Of a stretch of 64,000 bases of DNA, positions 9,450 to 18,134 are shown piece after piece (the first letter of the stretch is position 1; each line of letters starts with the position of its first letter). Made by a program: the position numbers and the translations under genes. The notes beneath the pieces were generated by a model. That model saw only the letters and a program-made list of their open reading frames with translations, was not told the origin of the DNA and made no database searches. Source of the DNA: Bacteroidales bacterium (GTDB taxonomy: Bacteria > Bacteroidota > Bacteroidia > Bacteroidales > UBA1715); the NCBI GenBank assembly GCA_016714605.1, contig JADKDL010000005.1, positions 62,001-126,000 of the forward strand, in the 5' to 3' direction.

Positions 9450-9840
9450 AGTAATTTTTTGTTTTTTCTATTGTGTGCTTCAATTCCATCATTTCACTTT
9501 CACAATAGCTTTTTTTGTGAAGCTAAATTATGCAATTTAAAAGAGAATCTAAATATTATTTCTTAATTTCAAGGTGTAACGTTCAAAATATTGCATTCCT
9601 TATTTTTTGAACAATTATAAAACAAGATATTCCTTATTCTTATTACATTTGCAACTTATAAAGAATCAACATTATTAATAAGCGTCTAGCTGTATTTGTT
9701 TTATTTACAAGCCATTACGTAATTAATTAAATGCTCTATTAAATAAAAACAAATGCTTTGTGTCGGGGCTTAATTTAATTGTCTCTCAGGGGCATTCTAT
9801 CAATATAAATCATATCTGAAATCTAAACTTGCATTAATTC
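9450..9840. other. Divergent intergenic region upstream of the sigma factor and the ABC ATPase
   Basis: 391 bp between two divergently read genes. TACATTTG at 9644-9651 matches the Bacteroidota -7 box for rightward transcription, about 190 bases before the ATPase start, but no TTTG lies 19-21 bases upstream of it. No cobalamin riboswitch or other structured leader could be made out. Confidence 0.4.
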
Positions 9841-10842
9841 ATGAATATTTCTTTCGATTCTATCCTTGAAGCAAGGCAACTTTCTATAGGTTATTTAAAT
9901 AGAAATGAAAAGGTTACAGTATTATCTGATATTGAACTGAATATTTACAAAGGCGAAATAGTATGCTTGATTGGGCCCAACGGATGTGGAAAATCTACTC
10001 TTATAAGAACATTGGCAGGCATGCAGCCGCATTTATCAGGCTACTGTAATATTGCAGGTAAGCAGGTAAATGCCGAAAATGCAACTATGTTGGCTCAGCA
10101 GTTAAGTGTGGTACTTACCGACAGAGTTGAGGCAGGAAATCTAACGGTTTATGATATAGTTTCTATTGGCAGATATCCTTATACCAATTGGTTAGGTACT
10201 CAAAATGAGGCCGATGACGCAATTATTCTTAAAGCCTTGGAACATGTTGGCTTATCAACCATGAAGGGCAATTCATTCTCTCATTTGAGCGATGGTGAAA
10301 AACAAAGAGTTATGATTGCTAAAGCACTTGCTCAAGATACACCATTGATTATGCTCGACGAACCAACGGCTCATTTAGATTTGCCCAACAGGGTAGAAAT
10401 CATGAAGTTGTTACGTGAATTAGCACATAAAACTCATAAGTCAATTTTGCTTTCTACCCATGAATTAGATTTAGCATTGCAAGCTGCCGATCGTATTTGG
10501 CTTATGCGTCCACATAAAGCTATTATTATTGGAACTCCAGAAGATTTGGTACTCAATGGTAGTTTTGAAGAGGCTTTCAGAAAACAATCATTTACATTTG
10601 ATATTGCCACCGGAACGTTCAAAATCAACTATCAGCAGCGTAAAGCAGTACAGCTCAAGGGCGATGATATTCAGTGTTTTTGGACCAAAAGAGCATTAGA
10701 AAGACATGGCTTTTATGTTACTGATGATGCCGCAGTTCGAATTATAGCTACATCCGATAAGTGGGAAATTTCCTTAGCTGATAATGATTTGACCGTTTGC
10801 AATACAATTCTTGATTTGCTTAAAATTCTTAGTGTTGTGTAG
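9841..10842 (+). CDS. FecE/FhuC/BtuD-type ABC transporter ATP-binding protein
   Basis: 333 residues. The ATPase motifs are Walker A GPNGCGKST (45-53), signature LSDGE (149-153), Walker B LIMLDE (169-174, catalytic Glu174) and switch His207. The overall pattern (TVYDIVSIGRYPYTNW, then DEPTAHLDLPNR) is that of importers for iron-siderophores, haem or cobalamin. About 75 extra residues follow the usual end of the ATPase domain (about 258), of a kind seen in some Bacteroidota homologues. No permease or binding-protein gene is nearby, so it must act with components encoded elsewhere or have been separated from its operon. Two cobalamin-type radical SAM genes follow. This makes a B12-import role plausible, but that is inference only. 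Confidence 0.88.
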   Translation: MNISFDSILEARQLSIGYLNRNEKVTVLSDIELNIYKGEIVCLIGPNGCGKSTLIRTLAGMQPHLSGYCNIAGKQVNAENATMLAQQLSVVLTDRVEAGNLTVYDIVSIGRYPYTNWLGTQNEADDAIILKALEHVGLSTMKGNSFSHLSDGEKQRVMIAKALAQDTPLIMLDEPTAHLDLPNRVEIMKLLRELAHKTHKSILLSTHELDLALQAADRIWLMRPHKAIIIGTPEDLVLNGSFEEAFRKQSFTFDIATGTFKINYQQRKAVQLKGDDIQCFWTKRALERHGFYVTDDAAVRIIATSDKWEISLADNDLTVCNTILDLLKILSVV

Positions 10843-11112
10843 ATTTTTTCCCAAAGTAAGGGTTTGATAATTTGAATTTTTTAATTTGCCTGAAATTTAA
10901 ACTTTACGGGCTTAGATTCGGTAAAACCCAGATATATAGGAAGTAATATGTTTTTTAAAATAGTTTTTTTTTAACTTGTTTTAAGCCTTTCTCTTTTTAT
11001 TTATTTGTTTAAATTTGTTTTAGAGATATTATTTCTTTCGACTAAGCAAATTGCGTTTGAAAAAAAGATTTTTGAGTTTCAACAATCGGTAATTTAAAAA
11101 ATTAAAGCACGA

Positions 11113-12450
11113 GTGAAAATATTACTTATAAATACCCCACGTTCACCACACAACAATATTTTGAAATATGCTTCTGATGAGGCAAAACGATTTATACATA
11201 AAAAACTTATTGGTCCGCCACTTAGTTTATTAACCCTTGCTGCTGCTGTGCCTGAGCACGAAACTATTGTTTGGGACACAAAGGGCGAATATGATTTAGA
11301 CCCCAATGCACCAGAACTTAAAGTGATGGTTGAAAACCTAATGAATGAACACAACCCCGATGTGGTAGGTACTACCGTTATAACTTCGGAGTTTTATTTT
11401 GGTTTAGAAATATTAAAAACAGCTAAAGCCTGCAATCCTAATGTACTTACAATAATAGGAGGCGTTCATGCCACATTGTGTATAAACGATTTTGGACATT
11501 CTTTTATAGATGTTGTTTGTCAAGGACAAGCAGCGCATTTGTTTAAAGCCGTTGTTGCTGCAAAAGCAAGTATGTTACCATTAGAAAGTGTTCCAGGCAT
11601 ATATATAAACAGTGTTCAAGGATTACATAAAACCAAGGGTTGCGTATCGCCTTGGAATGCTGCTGCCGATAATTATTTAATACCTGACAGAAACCTGCTT
11701 AACCGTTGGAGAGACACTTACAAGGTAGGAGATGCTCCCTATCCGAGCACCTATATGTTCACATCACTGGGTTGTCCGTACAAATGCACTTTTTGCTCTA
11801 TCTGGAAAGAATTTGAGGGTGCATATCTGCAACGAGATTTGGAAAGTATTATTTCAGAACTAAAAAATACCGATTATACTATCGTCCGCTTTTCTGATGC
11901 TAATACAATTGTAAATGTTGATTTTATAGACAAACTCTTTGACCGTATAGAACAAGAGCAGATAAAAAAAATGTACATCATGGATATTCGGTCCGATACG
12001 GCGGTAAAATATCCGAAACTAATAGCAAAACTGGCCAAGAACGGATTGAAGGTAGTTATTTGCGGATTTGAATCTTTCAGAGAAGAAGAGTTGCAGAAAT
12101 ACAATAAAAGTGCTTCGGCTTCTTTAATTGCACAAGCTATTGATGTATTTCATAGTAATGGAATTATGCTACGAGGCAATTATGTAATACCACATGATTA
12201 TTCTTTGACCGATTTTAAAGCAATGGCCGATTATGCAGGCTCTCACAAGGTTAGTTATGCCGGGTATACCATTCTTACTCCTATGCCAGGCACGGTTTAC
12301 TATGAGGAAATGAAAAGCAAAATTATTGATTTTGATTTGAGTAAATATAATTTCTTTAATTCAGTTTTGCCAACCAAATTGCCCTTAGAAGATTTTTATA
12401 AAGAAGTTTCCAATTTGTGGCTCATAAAAAAAGGTAATGATGTTATTTAG
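11113..12450 (+). CDS. B12-binding-type radical SAM protein (class B)
   Basis: 445 residues starting at GTG. The N-terminal part (about 1-150) has the Rossmann-like cobalamin-binding pattern, with GPPLSLLTLAAAV and DVVGTTVITSEF, then LTIIGGVHAT. The radical SAM core holds the 4Fe-4S motif Cys221-Cys225-Cys228 (GCPYKCTFCS). The enzyme family uses S-adenosylmethionine and often cobalamin for methylation or ring rearrangements of lipids and secondary metabolites. The substrate cannot be inferred. It lies 270 bases after the ABC ATPase and is followed by a second, only distantly related radical SAM gene in the same direction. A strong palindrome lies between them, so they may not be one transcript. 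Confidence 0.88.
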   Translation: MKILLINTPRSPHNNILKYASDEAKRFIHKKLIGPPLSLLTLAAAVPEHETIVWDTKGEYDLDPNAPELKVMVENLMNEHNPDVVGTTVITSEFYFGLEILKTAKACNPNVLTIIGGVHATLCINDFGHSFIDVVCQGQAAHLFKAVVAAKASMLPLESVPGIYINSVQGLHKTKGCVSPWNAAADNYLIPDRNLLNRWRDTYKVGDAPYPSTYMFTSLGCPYKCTFCSIWKEFEGAYLQRDLESIISELKNTDYTIVRFSDANTIVNVDFIDKLFDRIEQEQIKKMYIMDIRSDTAVKYPKLIAKLAKNGLKVVICGFESFREEELQKYNKSASASLIAQAIDVFHSNGIMLRGNYVIPHDYSLTDFKAMADYAGSHKVSYAGYTILTPMPGTVYYEEMKSKIIDFDLSKYNFFNSVLPTKLPLEDFYKEVSNLWLIKKGNDVI

Positions 12451-12468
12451 TAAATATAAATCAGTGTC

Positions 12469-12569
12469 GTTTAGTTAGAGAAAAGGTTTCGACTACGCTC
12501 TAACCGGACTCTGAGCGTAGTCGAAGAGTAAAACATTTAACAGAAGAGTTTATATTTGTTTAACTAAAC
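12469..12569. repeat. Nested palindromic repeat element
   Basis: The inner stem pairs TTCGACTACGCTC (12488-12500) with GAGCGTAGTCGAA (12513-12525), a perfect 13-bp match with a 12-base loop. The outer arms GTTTAGTTA (12469-12477) and TAACTAAAC (12561-12569) are also exact complements. The inner sequence resembles dispersed TTCGACTxCGCTC palindromes that I recall from other Bacteroidota genomes. It may act as a terminator or be a REP/MITE-like element. Confidence 0.7.
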
Positions 12570-12635
12570 TACTTTGAAATATAAATTAATAAAGAAAGTT
12601 TTAAATTGCCGAATGAACAAACTACAAAATCAATT

Positions 12636-14054
12636 ATGATGAAACCCAAAGTATTATTGGTAAATACCAATACAGAACAAATGCCCTATCCGGTACCACC
12701 ATTAGGATTGAGCATTTTGGCAAATATCATAAAAGATATGTATGAGGTATTTCTCTACGATGGTGTTTCACTTGGTCATACCAGATTGTCTGAAACCATT
12801 GCTCAATTCAAACCCGATATTATTGGTTTTGGAATTAGAAATGTTGATAATATGGACATGACAAATCCTTGCTTTTATCTTGATGAGGTAAAGAAAAACT
12901 TTTTTGACCAAGCTCGTGCTGTTACTCAAGTGCCTTTCATTATAGGAGGCAGCGGATATAGCTTATACCCGCAAAGCTTACTTCATTTTTTCGATGCCGA
13001 CTATGGTCTTACCGGAGAGTGTGAAGAAAGTTTTTGTCTCTTTCTGAAAGCCTTTTTTAGCACAGCTAATTTTAATGAAATACCCGGTTTGGTTACCAAA
13101 ACCTATGTTAATACTTCTATTCCTCTAAGAGAAATTGATAACCAATCTGATATTGATTTGCATATTGATTTTAATTATTACAAACAAAGAGGCGCATATT
13201 CAATTCAAACAAAAAGAGGCTGTTACCATCATTGTATATATTGCACTTATCCTCTTTTGGAGGGGCGAAATTACAGAAAACGTACGGTTATCAGTTTGCT
13301 TAATGAGATAGAAAATGTCTGTGCGAGAATAGAAAACCCCTTGATTGAATTTGTAGATTCTACCTTTAACGACCCACCCGGACATGCCGAAGAAATTTGT
13401 GAAGCTATCATAAAGCGTGGCGTAAAAGCACGATTTAGAACTATGGGTATCAATCCTGCTCATACAAGTGTCAACCTGTTTGAACTGATGCGTGCCGCCG
13501 GATTTACCCAAATAGATTGCACACCCGATAGTGCATCTCCCGTTATGATTAGAAATTTCAAGAAAAATTTCACCATAAAGCAGTTAGAAGATACTGCATC
13601 TTTTATAAAAGAACTTGCCATACCTACCATGTGGTTTTTCATTATTGGTGGTCCGGGGGAGACTGAAAAAACTCTTGAAGAAACGCTATCCTTTATACAA
13701 GATAAGATAGACCCTCTCAATATGATACACCTAACAACCGGATTGAGAATCTACCCCAAAACCGAACTGCATAAAATAGCTATTGAACAGCAGTTTATTT
13801 CTAAACAAGATGATTTGCTATTGCCCAAGTTCTACCTTTCGCCCGACATCAATAAAGAATATTTAGAATTGAGATTAGCAGCATTTGCTCGGAAAAATCT
13901 CAATTTCATTCCCGCCAAAGAGTCAAAGCCCAGTGCAGAAATGATGGTAGAAGCCATGAAACGAAGAAAAGAACAAAAGCTCACCGAACCTATGTTCAAA
14001 ACCCTGCTGTCAATAAGATACGATTGGGTGAAAGAAGGAAAAATTGTACTCTAA
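12636..14054 (+). CDS. B12-binding-type radical SAM protein, second copy
   Basis: 472 residues from the ATG at 12636. The frame remains open back to a TTG at 12606, but MMKPKVLLVNTNTEQ is the natural start. The N-terminal cobalamin-binding-like part includes YPVPPLGLSILANII and FIIGGSGYSLYP. The radical SAM motif is Cys196-Cys200-Cys203 (GCYHHCIYCTYP), followed by FFIIGGPGET, typical of the barrel. It shares architecture but little sequence with the preceding radical SAM protein. It probably works on the same or a related product. No biosynthetic partner genes are adjacent, so the substrate is unknown. A repeat and terminator hairpins follow. Confidence 0.88.
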   Translation: MMKPKVLLVNTNTEQMPYPVPPLGLSILANIIKDMYEVFLYDGVSLGHTRLSETIAQFKPDIIGFGIRNVDNMDMTNPCFYLDEVKKNFFDQARAVTQVPFIIGGSGYSLYPQSLLHFFDADYGLTGECEESFCLFLKAFFSTANFNEIPGLVTKTYVNTSIPLREIDNQSDIDLHIDFNYYKQRGAYSIQTKRGCYHHCIYCTYPLLEGRNYRKRTVISLLNEIENVCARIENPLIEFVDSTFNDPPGHAEEICEAIIKRGVKARFRTMGINPAHTSVNLFELMRAAGFTQIDCTPDSASPVMIRNFKKNFTIKQLEDTASFIKELAIPTMWFFIIGGPGETEKTLEETLSFIQDKIDPLNMIHLTTGLRIYPKTELHKIAIEQQFISKQDDLLLPKFYLSPDINKEYLELRLAAFARKNLNFIPAKESKPSAEMMVEAMKRRKEQKLTEPMFKTLLSIRYDWVKEGKIVL

Positions 14055-14181
14055 TGAGGTTAGAAATTCGTTTACAAGGTTATTAAAGTTCCCTCAAAAT
14101 TTCATTGGGTCTGTTAGTCCAATAATTTTATTAGAAGGAGTTTATTTTGAATTTAGTCATATCATTTCTCCAATAATTATT

Positions 14182-14337
14182 TTACAACATAACCGTCCTA
14201 CCTTTAGGGGCAATCCTTGTGGTTGCCCTTTTAATTTTCTTATTTGCTGTTCAATAAATAGGATAACAATCAGTTCAATAGTATTCACCCTACCCCCACA
14301 AAAAAAGAGAGCCACCGTTTTTGGTAGCTCTCTTTTT
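14182..14337. repeat. Intergenic repeat, copy 1 (GGGGCAATCC family)
   Basis: This block is repeated at 17877-18054 in the same orientation. Shared landmarks in order are CAACATAACC, AGGGGCAATCCTTGTGG, TTGCCCTTTT, CTGTTCAATAAATAGGA and AAAAAGAGAGCCACC. GGGCAA/TTGCCC forms a small hairpin. Each copy lies on the 3' side of a leftward gene for a large T9SS-exported protein. Confidence 0.8.
14306..14337 (+). terminator. Terminator hairpin at the end of repeat copy 1
   Basis: AGAGAGCCACC (14306-14316) pairs with GGTAGCTCTCT (14323-14333) with one mismatch, followed by a T-run. It would terminate rightward transcription from the second radical SAM gene, about 250 bases after its stop. Confidence 0.65.
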
Positions 14338-14348
14338 GTTCTTCAAAA

Positions 14349-14379
14349 TTGGGTGGGTGACTCAAAGTCACCCACCCAA
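14349..14379 (-). terminator. Strong 14-bp hairpin terminator for the leftward GloVer-repeat gene
   Basis: TTGGGTGGGTGACT (14349-14362) and AGTCACCCACCCAA (14366-14379) pair perfectly around a 3-base loop. Read leftward, the hairpin is followed by TTTTG. It sits 16 bases beyond the stop codon of the leftward gene ending at 14395 and may work in both directions. Confidence 0.75.
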
Positions 14380-14394
14380 TGAGGTAAAATAAGT

Positions 14395-17300
14395 TTATTC
14401 TTTTATGAATTTCAAAAGCAACGATTCTGTAGTAGCAGAAGAAAGTTTTACAAAATAAAAGCCTTTCTCAAGCTGAGAAATGTTAATGCTTGTAACTTTC
14501 TGAGTCAAAGGCTGAGCTTTGCTCACTTCACTACCTTTTACATCTACAATAAAAGCAGTGTAGTTGTTTTCAATATTTCCAACTTCAATATTTATTTCAC
14601 TTATTGCAGGGTTTGGAAACAAAGAAGCAACTTCATTGTTTACTGTTGTAGTTACTATATTTTCATCAGAACTGTAAAATTTATTTTCTAGTGAAAGTAT
14701 TTCGTCAGTTTCATTAGATTCTGATCCTGATTTAATTAAAGGTGCTGGAATTGTTACCATACAATCCGTTCCAAAATTGCCAGATTGGGTATTTTGTACA
14801 GCTCTTACTCTCACAAAATAATCGTTGTAATTATCAAGATAGACTACAGATGCTTTGATCATATTTGTGGTTGTAGTATAAGTTTCACCCCTCCAATATG
14901 ATGAAGGTTGTATATACCATTCATAACTTGTTGCACCTAATACTGATGTACAATAAATGTATTGTTCTATGGAGCTTAATGTGATTCCACAATATGTATC
15001 AGTTAAAGAAATTTCTGGAATAGCTGGTGTTGTAAGGCTACATGCAGAACCAAACGCCCCATCACCGGTACTGAAAATTGGTTTTATTCTCACTTGATAT
15101 GTTTTTCCGTATTCAGGTGTGAAAATAGCATTGAATTTTACAAAATAACTAGTAGGTGTATTGAATCTCTTAGTGTATATTGCACCAGTAGGAGAGGTTA
15201 CTTCCCATTCATATCCTATAGCGTTAGGAATTTGAGTGCAAAATACGCTTTGATTTAATGCAGTGAGCGTTATTCCACAGTATTTTGATGTCAAAGAAGT
15301 TCCTGAATATATTACTGTACAAACAGAGCCGTAGCTTCCGGTCATCGTATTTGTTTTCGCTCTAACTCTTACTTCGTAATTGGTATTATATTCTACTGTT
15401 ACTATAGTAGCAAGGGTCATCGTTGTAGAACTGGAACCTTTAAGCATTGTTCTTACTATACCAGTTGTTGTATTTTTTACTTCCCATTCATAATTCGTAG
15501 CTCCAAGTACTGTATTGCAAACCAATAGGTCATTGGGCGATGAGAAAGTTTTGTTGCAATATTTTTCTTGCAATGATGTAGTTGGGATTTGTGCAGGGGT
15601 ATAAACATTAAAACTTTCAGCATAATTTCCTTTCAAAGTACCGGAAACACCTTTTATTCTTATTTTATAAGTTCGTCCATAGTCAATACCGTTAATCATA
15701 GAAAGTTGAAAACTATTAGAACTGTTACCTCTTAATTTTACTAAAGGTAAACCAGTTACTGCATCAGTTACTTCCCATTGATAATCTGAAACACAAGGTA
15801 ATTTATCACAATATATTGTGGTGTTCAATGCAGTAAGCTGCATATTTCTATACGGCTCAGATAAACGGGTTGTCGGTATGGTTGCAGGAGTTGTTATTGT
15901 GCATGCGCCATCAGAATTTCCGTAAGAGTTATAGAAAACCGGTCTTACAGTTACGGTGTAAGTTCTGCCATATTCCAAAGCAGCTACCTTGTCAAGTCTA
16001 AGAGTGCTTAAGTTTTTAAAAACAATCTTTTTCCCGCTTACGTTATCTATAAAAGTATATTCATAAAGAGTAGCTCCGGTGGTAGCAACGCATTTAATTG
16101 ATTCTGTTAATGCCTTAATAGTAATACCACAATAAGCAGTTTGTAGTTTCGATGTAGGAATGGTTTGTGGCGTAGTAATTTGGTACGCTTCGCCATACGT
16201 TCCCCATGTATTATTAATTTTCGCTTTTACTTCTACCGAATACTGCGTGTTGAATTTTATTCCTGCCTCTGCCGGATTGAGTATGTTTGAAGCTGTTGTA
16301 GTTTCGTATGTTATTACTTCTGTACCGCTTGTAAATCTCCACGTATAATTAGTTGCTCCTACAACGGCATCGCATGCAATTGGACTAAATATCTTATCTA
16401 AAGTAGTATTTCTATATGGTGTAGAAAGTTGGGTTGGGATTGGTAATTCTATGAGACTATTATAATATGGTGATTCATTTCCAACTTTTTCACTGAAAAG
16501 ATAAGGGTATCTATATTCATTTGAGAGAGGATTTAATTCAAAAATCGCAGCATTTCTGTTATTACCATAGTTTCTAGCAAATCCATAAATATTCCCATTA
16601 GATCCTTTAAATTCCATATTTGGTTCACGAATACTCGCTTCCGGATTATATCTGTATAGTTCTGTGCTTTTTTGGGTAGATTGTTCGTATTTGAATATAG
16701 TTTGACCATCTAATATCCCATATAAAACACCGTTACTGTATTCAATAAAATCTACATAACCTTGATTGTAATTTCTTATATTTGTAGGTACTGCGGTGTA
16801 TGAATATTCCTTTTCGATTAAATCATATTTAAATATCTCAAAACTCAAAGGTGAGTAGATATGATGCATTAAGTATATTGATTGGTCTGAGCACTCAATA
16901 ATATTATTACTGTAATATCTTGTAAAATCATGTAATACTGAAAATTTATTTGAAGTTGGATCATATTGAAATAACACACCCTTTGAATCTGCACCTCCAT
17001 AATTGGTTTTGCCGTATATCTTTCCATCAGAACCTAATATTAATTTTATAGGAGTACTTCCGTTAGCTCCATTAAAATTAACGATTGTACTTATTGTATT
17101 GCTAGTAATGTCAAACCTAAATAGCACCCCAAGCCCTTTTGTACCTCCTAATGTATTGACTCCGTAAATGATATTATCTTTTCCTAAAACTAAACTTGAA
17201 TTATCAATTCCTGTTGTGTTTTTATCAAAAGTAATTTTATTTACAACGCTCAGTGTTTTTGGGTCAAATTCATAAATGCCTCCTCCATTACAATCGTAAA

Positions 17301-17574
17301 ATTTATCACACCTTTGAGATGTGATATGATAGCTCCCATAAAGTTTTCCATTTGAAGCAAGAATCATTTTACTAACAGGATGGTTTGGTTTTGAATCACT
17401 ATTAAGGTCAGGAAAATTATAAACTACAGTTAGATTTTCACCATTTCCATCAGTCTTAAATATAGTTCCTTCATCAGTAGCACCTCCATATTTTGTTGTG
17501 CCCCAAAACTCTGTTTGAGAAAAAATACTTGTTGATAGTACCAGAGCTATCAATAATAAATAAATGTGTTTCAT
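14395..17574 (-). CDS. Secreted T9SS type A protein with GloVer-type tandem repeats and six Cys-containing modules
   Basis: 1059 residues, intact. A signal peptide covers about 1-19. Residues of about 20-390 are tandem repeats of the 'choice-of-anchor tandem repeat GloVer' kind, with units such as GGATDEGTIFK, GGTKGLGVLFR and GGADSKGVLFQ. A propeller-like surface domain is plausible. From about 390 to 950 there are six modules of roughly 85-95 residues. Most have a conserved YCGITL or YRNxxL opening, a second Cys about 15 residues later and a following YxWxV strand. A T9SS type A sorting domain ends the protein (about 985-1059, SLFPNPAISEINIEV to SLLLKFIKE). It is probably a surface-anchored adhesin or binding protein. 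The ligand is unknown. Confidence 0.85.
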   Translation of the reverse strand: MKHIYLLLIALVLSTSIFSQTEFWGTTKYGGATDEGTIFKTDGNGENLTVVYNFPDLNSDSKPNHPVSKMILASNGKLYGSYHITSQRCDKFYDCNGGGIYEFDPKTLSVVNKITFDKNTTGIDNSSLVLGKDNIIYGVNTLGGTKGLGVLFRFDITSNTISTIVNFNGANGSTPIKLILGSDGKIYGKTNYGGADSKGVLFQYDPTSNKFSVLHDFTRYYSNNIIECSDQSIYLMHHIYSPLSFEIFKYDLIEKEYSYTAVPTNIRNYNQGYVDFIEYSNGVLYGILDGQTIFKYEQSTQKSTELYRYNPEASIREPNMEFKGSNGNIYGFARNYGNNRNAAIFELNPLSNEYRYPYLFSEKVGNESPYYNSLIELPIPTQLSTPYRNTTLDKIFSPIACDAVVGATNYTWRFTSGTEVITYETTTASNILNPAEAGIKFNTQYSVEVKAKINNTWGTYGEAYQITTPQTIPTSKLQTAYCGITIKALTESIKCVATTGATLYEYTFIDNVSGKKIVFKNLSTLRLDKVAALEYGRTYTVTVRPVFYNSYGNSDGACTITTPATIPTTRLSEPYRNMQLTALNTTIYCDKLPCVSDYQWEVTDAVTGLPLVKLRGNSSNSFQLSMINGIDYGRTYKIRIKGVSGTLKGNYAESFNVYTPAQIPTTSLQEKYCNKTFSSPNDLLVCNTVLGATNYEWEVKNTTTGIVRTMLKGSSSTTMTLATIVTVEYNTNYEVRVRAKTNTMTGSYGSVCTVIYSGTSLTSKYCGITLTALNQSVFCTQIPNAIGYEWEVTSPTGAIYTKRFNTPTSYFVKFNAIFTPEYGKTYQVRIKPIFSTGDGAFGSACSLTTPAIPEISLTDTYCGITLSSIEQYIYCTSVLGATSYEWYIQPSSYWRGETYTTTTNMIKASVVYLDNYNDYFVRVRAVQNTQSGNFGTDCMVTIPAPLIKSGSESNETDEILSLENKFYSSDENIVTTTVNNEVASLFPNPAISEINIEVGNIENNYTAFIVDVKGSEVSKAQPLTQKVTSINISQLEKGFYFVKLSSATTESLLLKFIKE

Positions 17575-17876
17575 AAGCGTTTTTTTTTGTTTAAGAGATT
17601 AATAATAAATTGATTTTAAATAATATATAAGCTAGGCTTGTGTGTTACAAACCGATAGTTTAAAAATTTTATTTTATGTTTTAATATCATTTTGCTGTTT
17701 TAGCCCTAAAAAGCAAAAGATTATGCAATAATAGGATATTTTGTTAATTCTACAAAATATTTATTGTTATATTTTGTAAATATTTTTTTTGAATTGTAAT
17801 AAACAGCCTAGTTTTATAATTTTCAGAATATATGTTTGTATAGAATTAATCAGGATATTCACCCATTAGAATTTAT

Positions 17877-18054
17877 TTCACAACATAACCATCCGTCCAA
17901 CCTGTAGGGGCAATCCTTGTGGTTGCCCTTTTACTTTTCTTATTTACTGTTCAATAAATAGGACAAACAGCAACAACAAGCAATAATCAGTTCAACAATA
18001 TCTCACCCCTTCTACCACAAAAAAGAGAGCCACCTTTCAGCAGCCCTCTTTTTT
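17877..18054. repeat. Intergenic repeat, copy 2 (GGGGCAATCC family)
   Basis: Second copy of the block at 14182-14337, same orientation, with a short insertion containing ACAGCAACAACAAGC. Its 3' end has AAAAAGAGAGCCACC followed by GCCCTCTTTTTT, a terminator-like hairpin with a weaker stem than in copy 1. The rest of the gap from 17575 to 17876 is AT-rich and should hold the promoter of the leftward GloVer-repeat gene. No gene is visible there. Confidence 0.8.
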
Positions 18055-18082
18055 ATGGTTGAATTATTATGCAATAATAATT

Positions 18083-18134
18083 ATTATCAATTATCAATTA
18101 TCAATTATCAATTTTCAATTTTCAATTCTCAATT
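18083..18134. repeat. Tandem 7-bp repeats (TTATCAA / TTTTCAA)
   Basis: About seven consecutive heptamers: TTATCAA about four times, then TTTTCAA variants and TTCTCAA. They run directly into the stop codon of the large leftward gene, with no spacers. It is a simple tandem repeat in the 3' flank and probably variable in copy number. Confidence 0.75.

Noticed and set aside
9450..9840. Cobalamin riboswitch before the ABC ATPase
   Set aside because: No B12-box-like core or long structured leader could be recognised in the spacer.
14044..14382. 112-residue frame after the second radical SAM gene
   Set aside because: It spans the GGGGCAATCC repeat and two terminator hairpins and has no protein-like conservation.
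18083..18134. Short CRISPR-like array
   Set aside because: The 7-bp units are directly adjacent with no spacers, so this is a simple tandem repeat. The 12-bp repeat at 34349-34396 is likewise a coding microsatellite.
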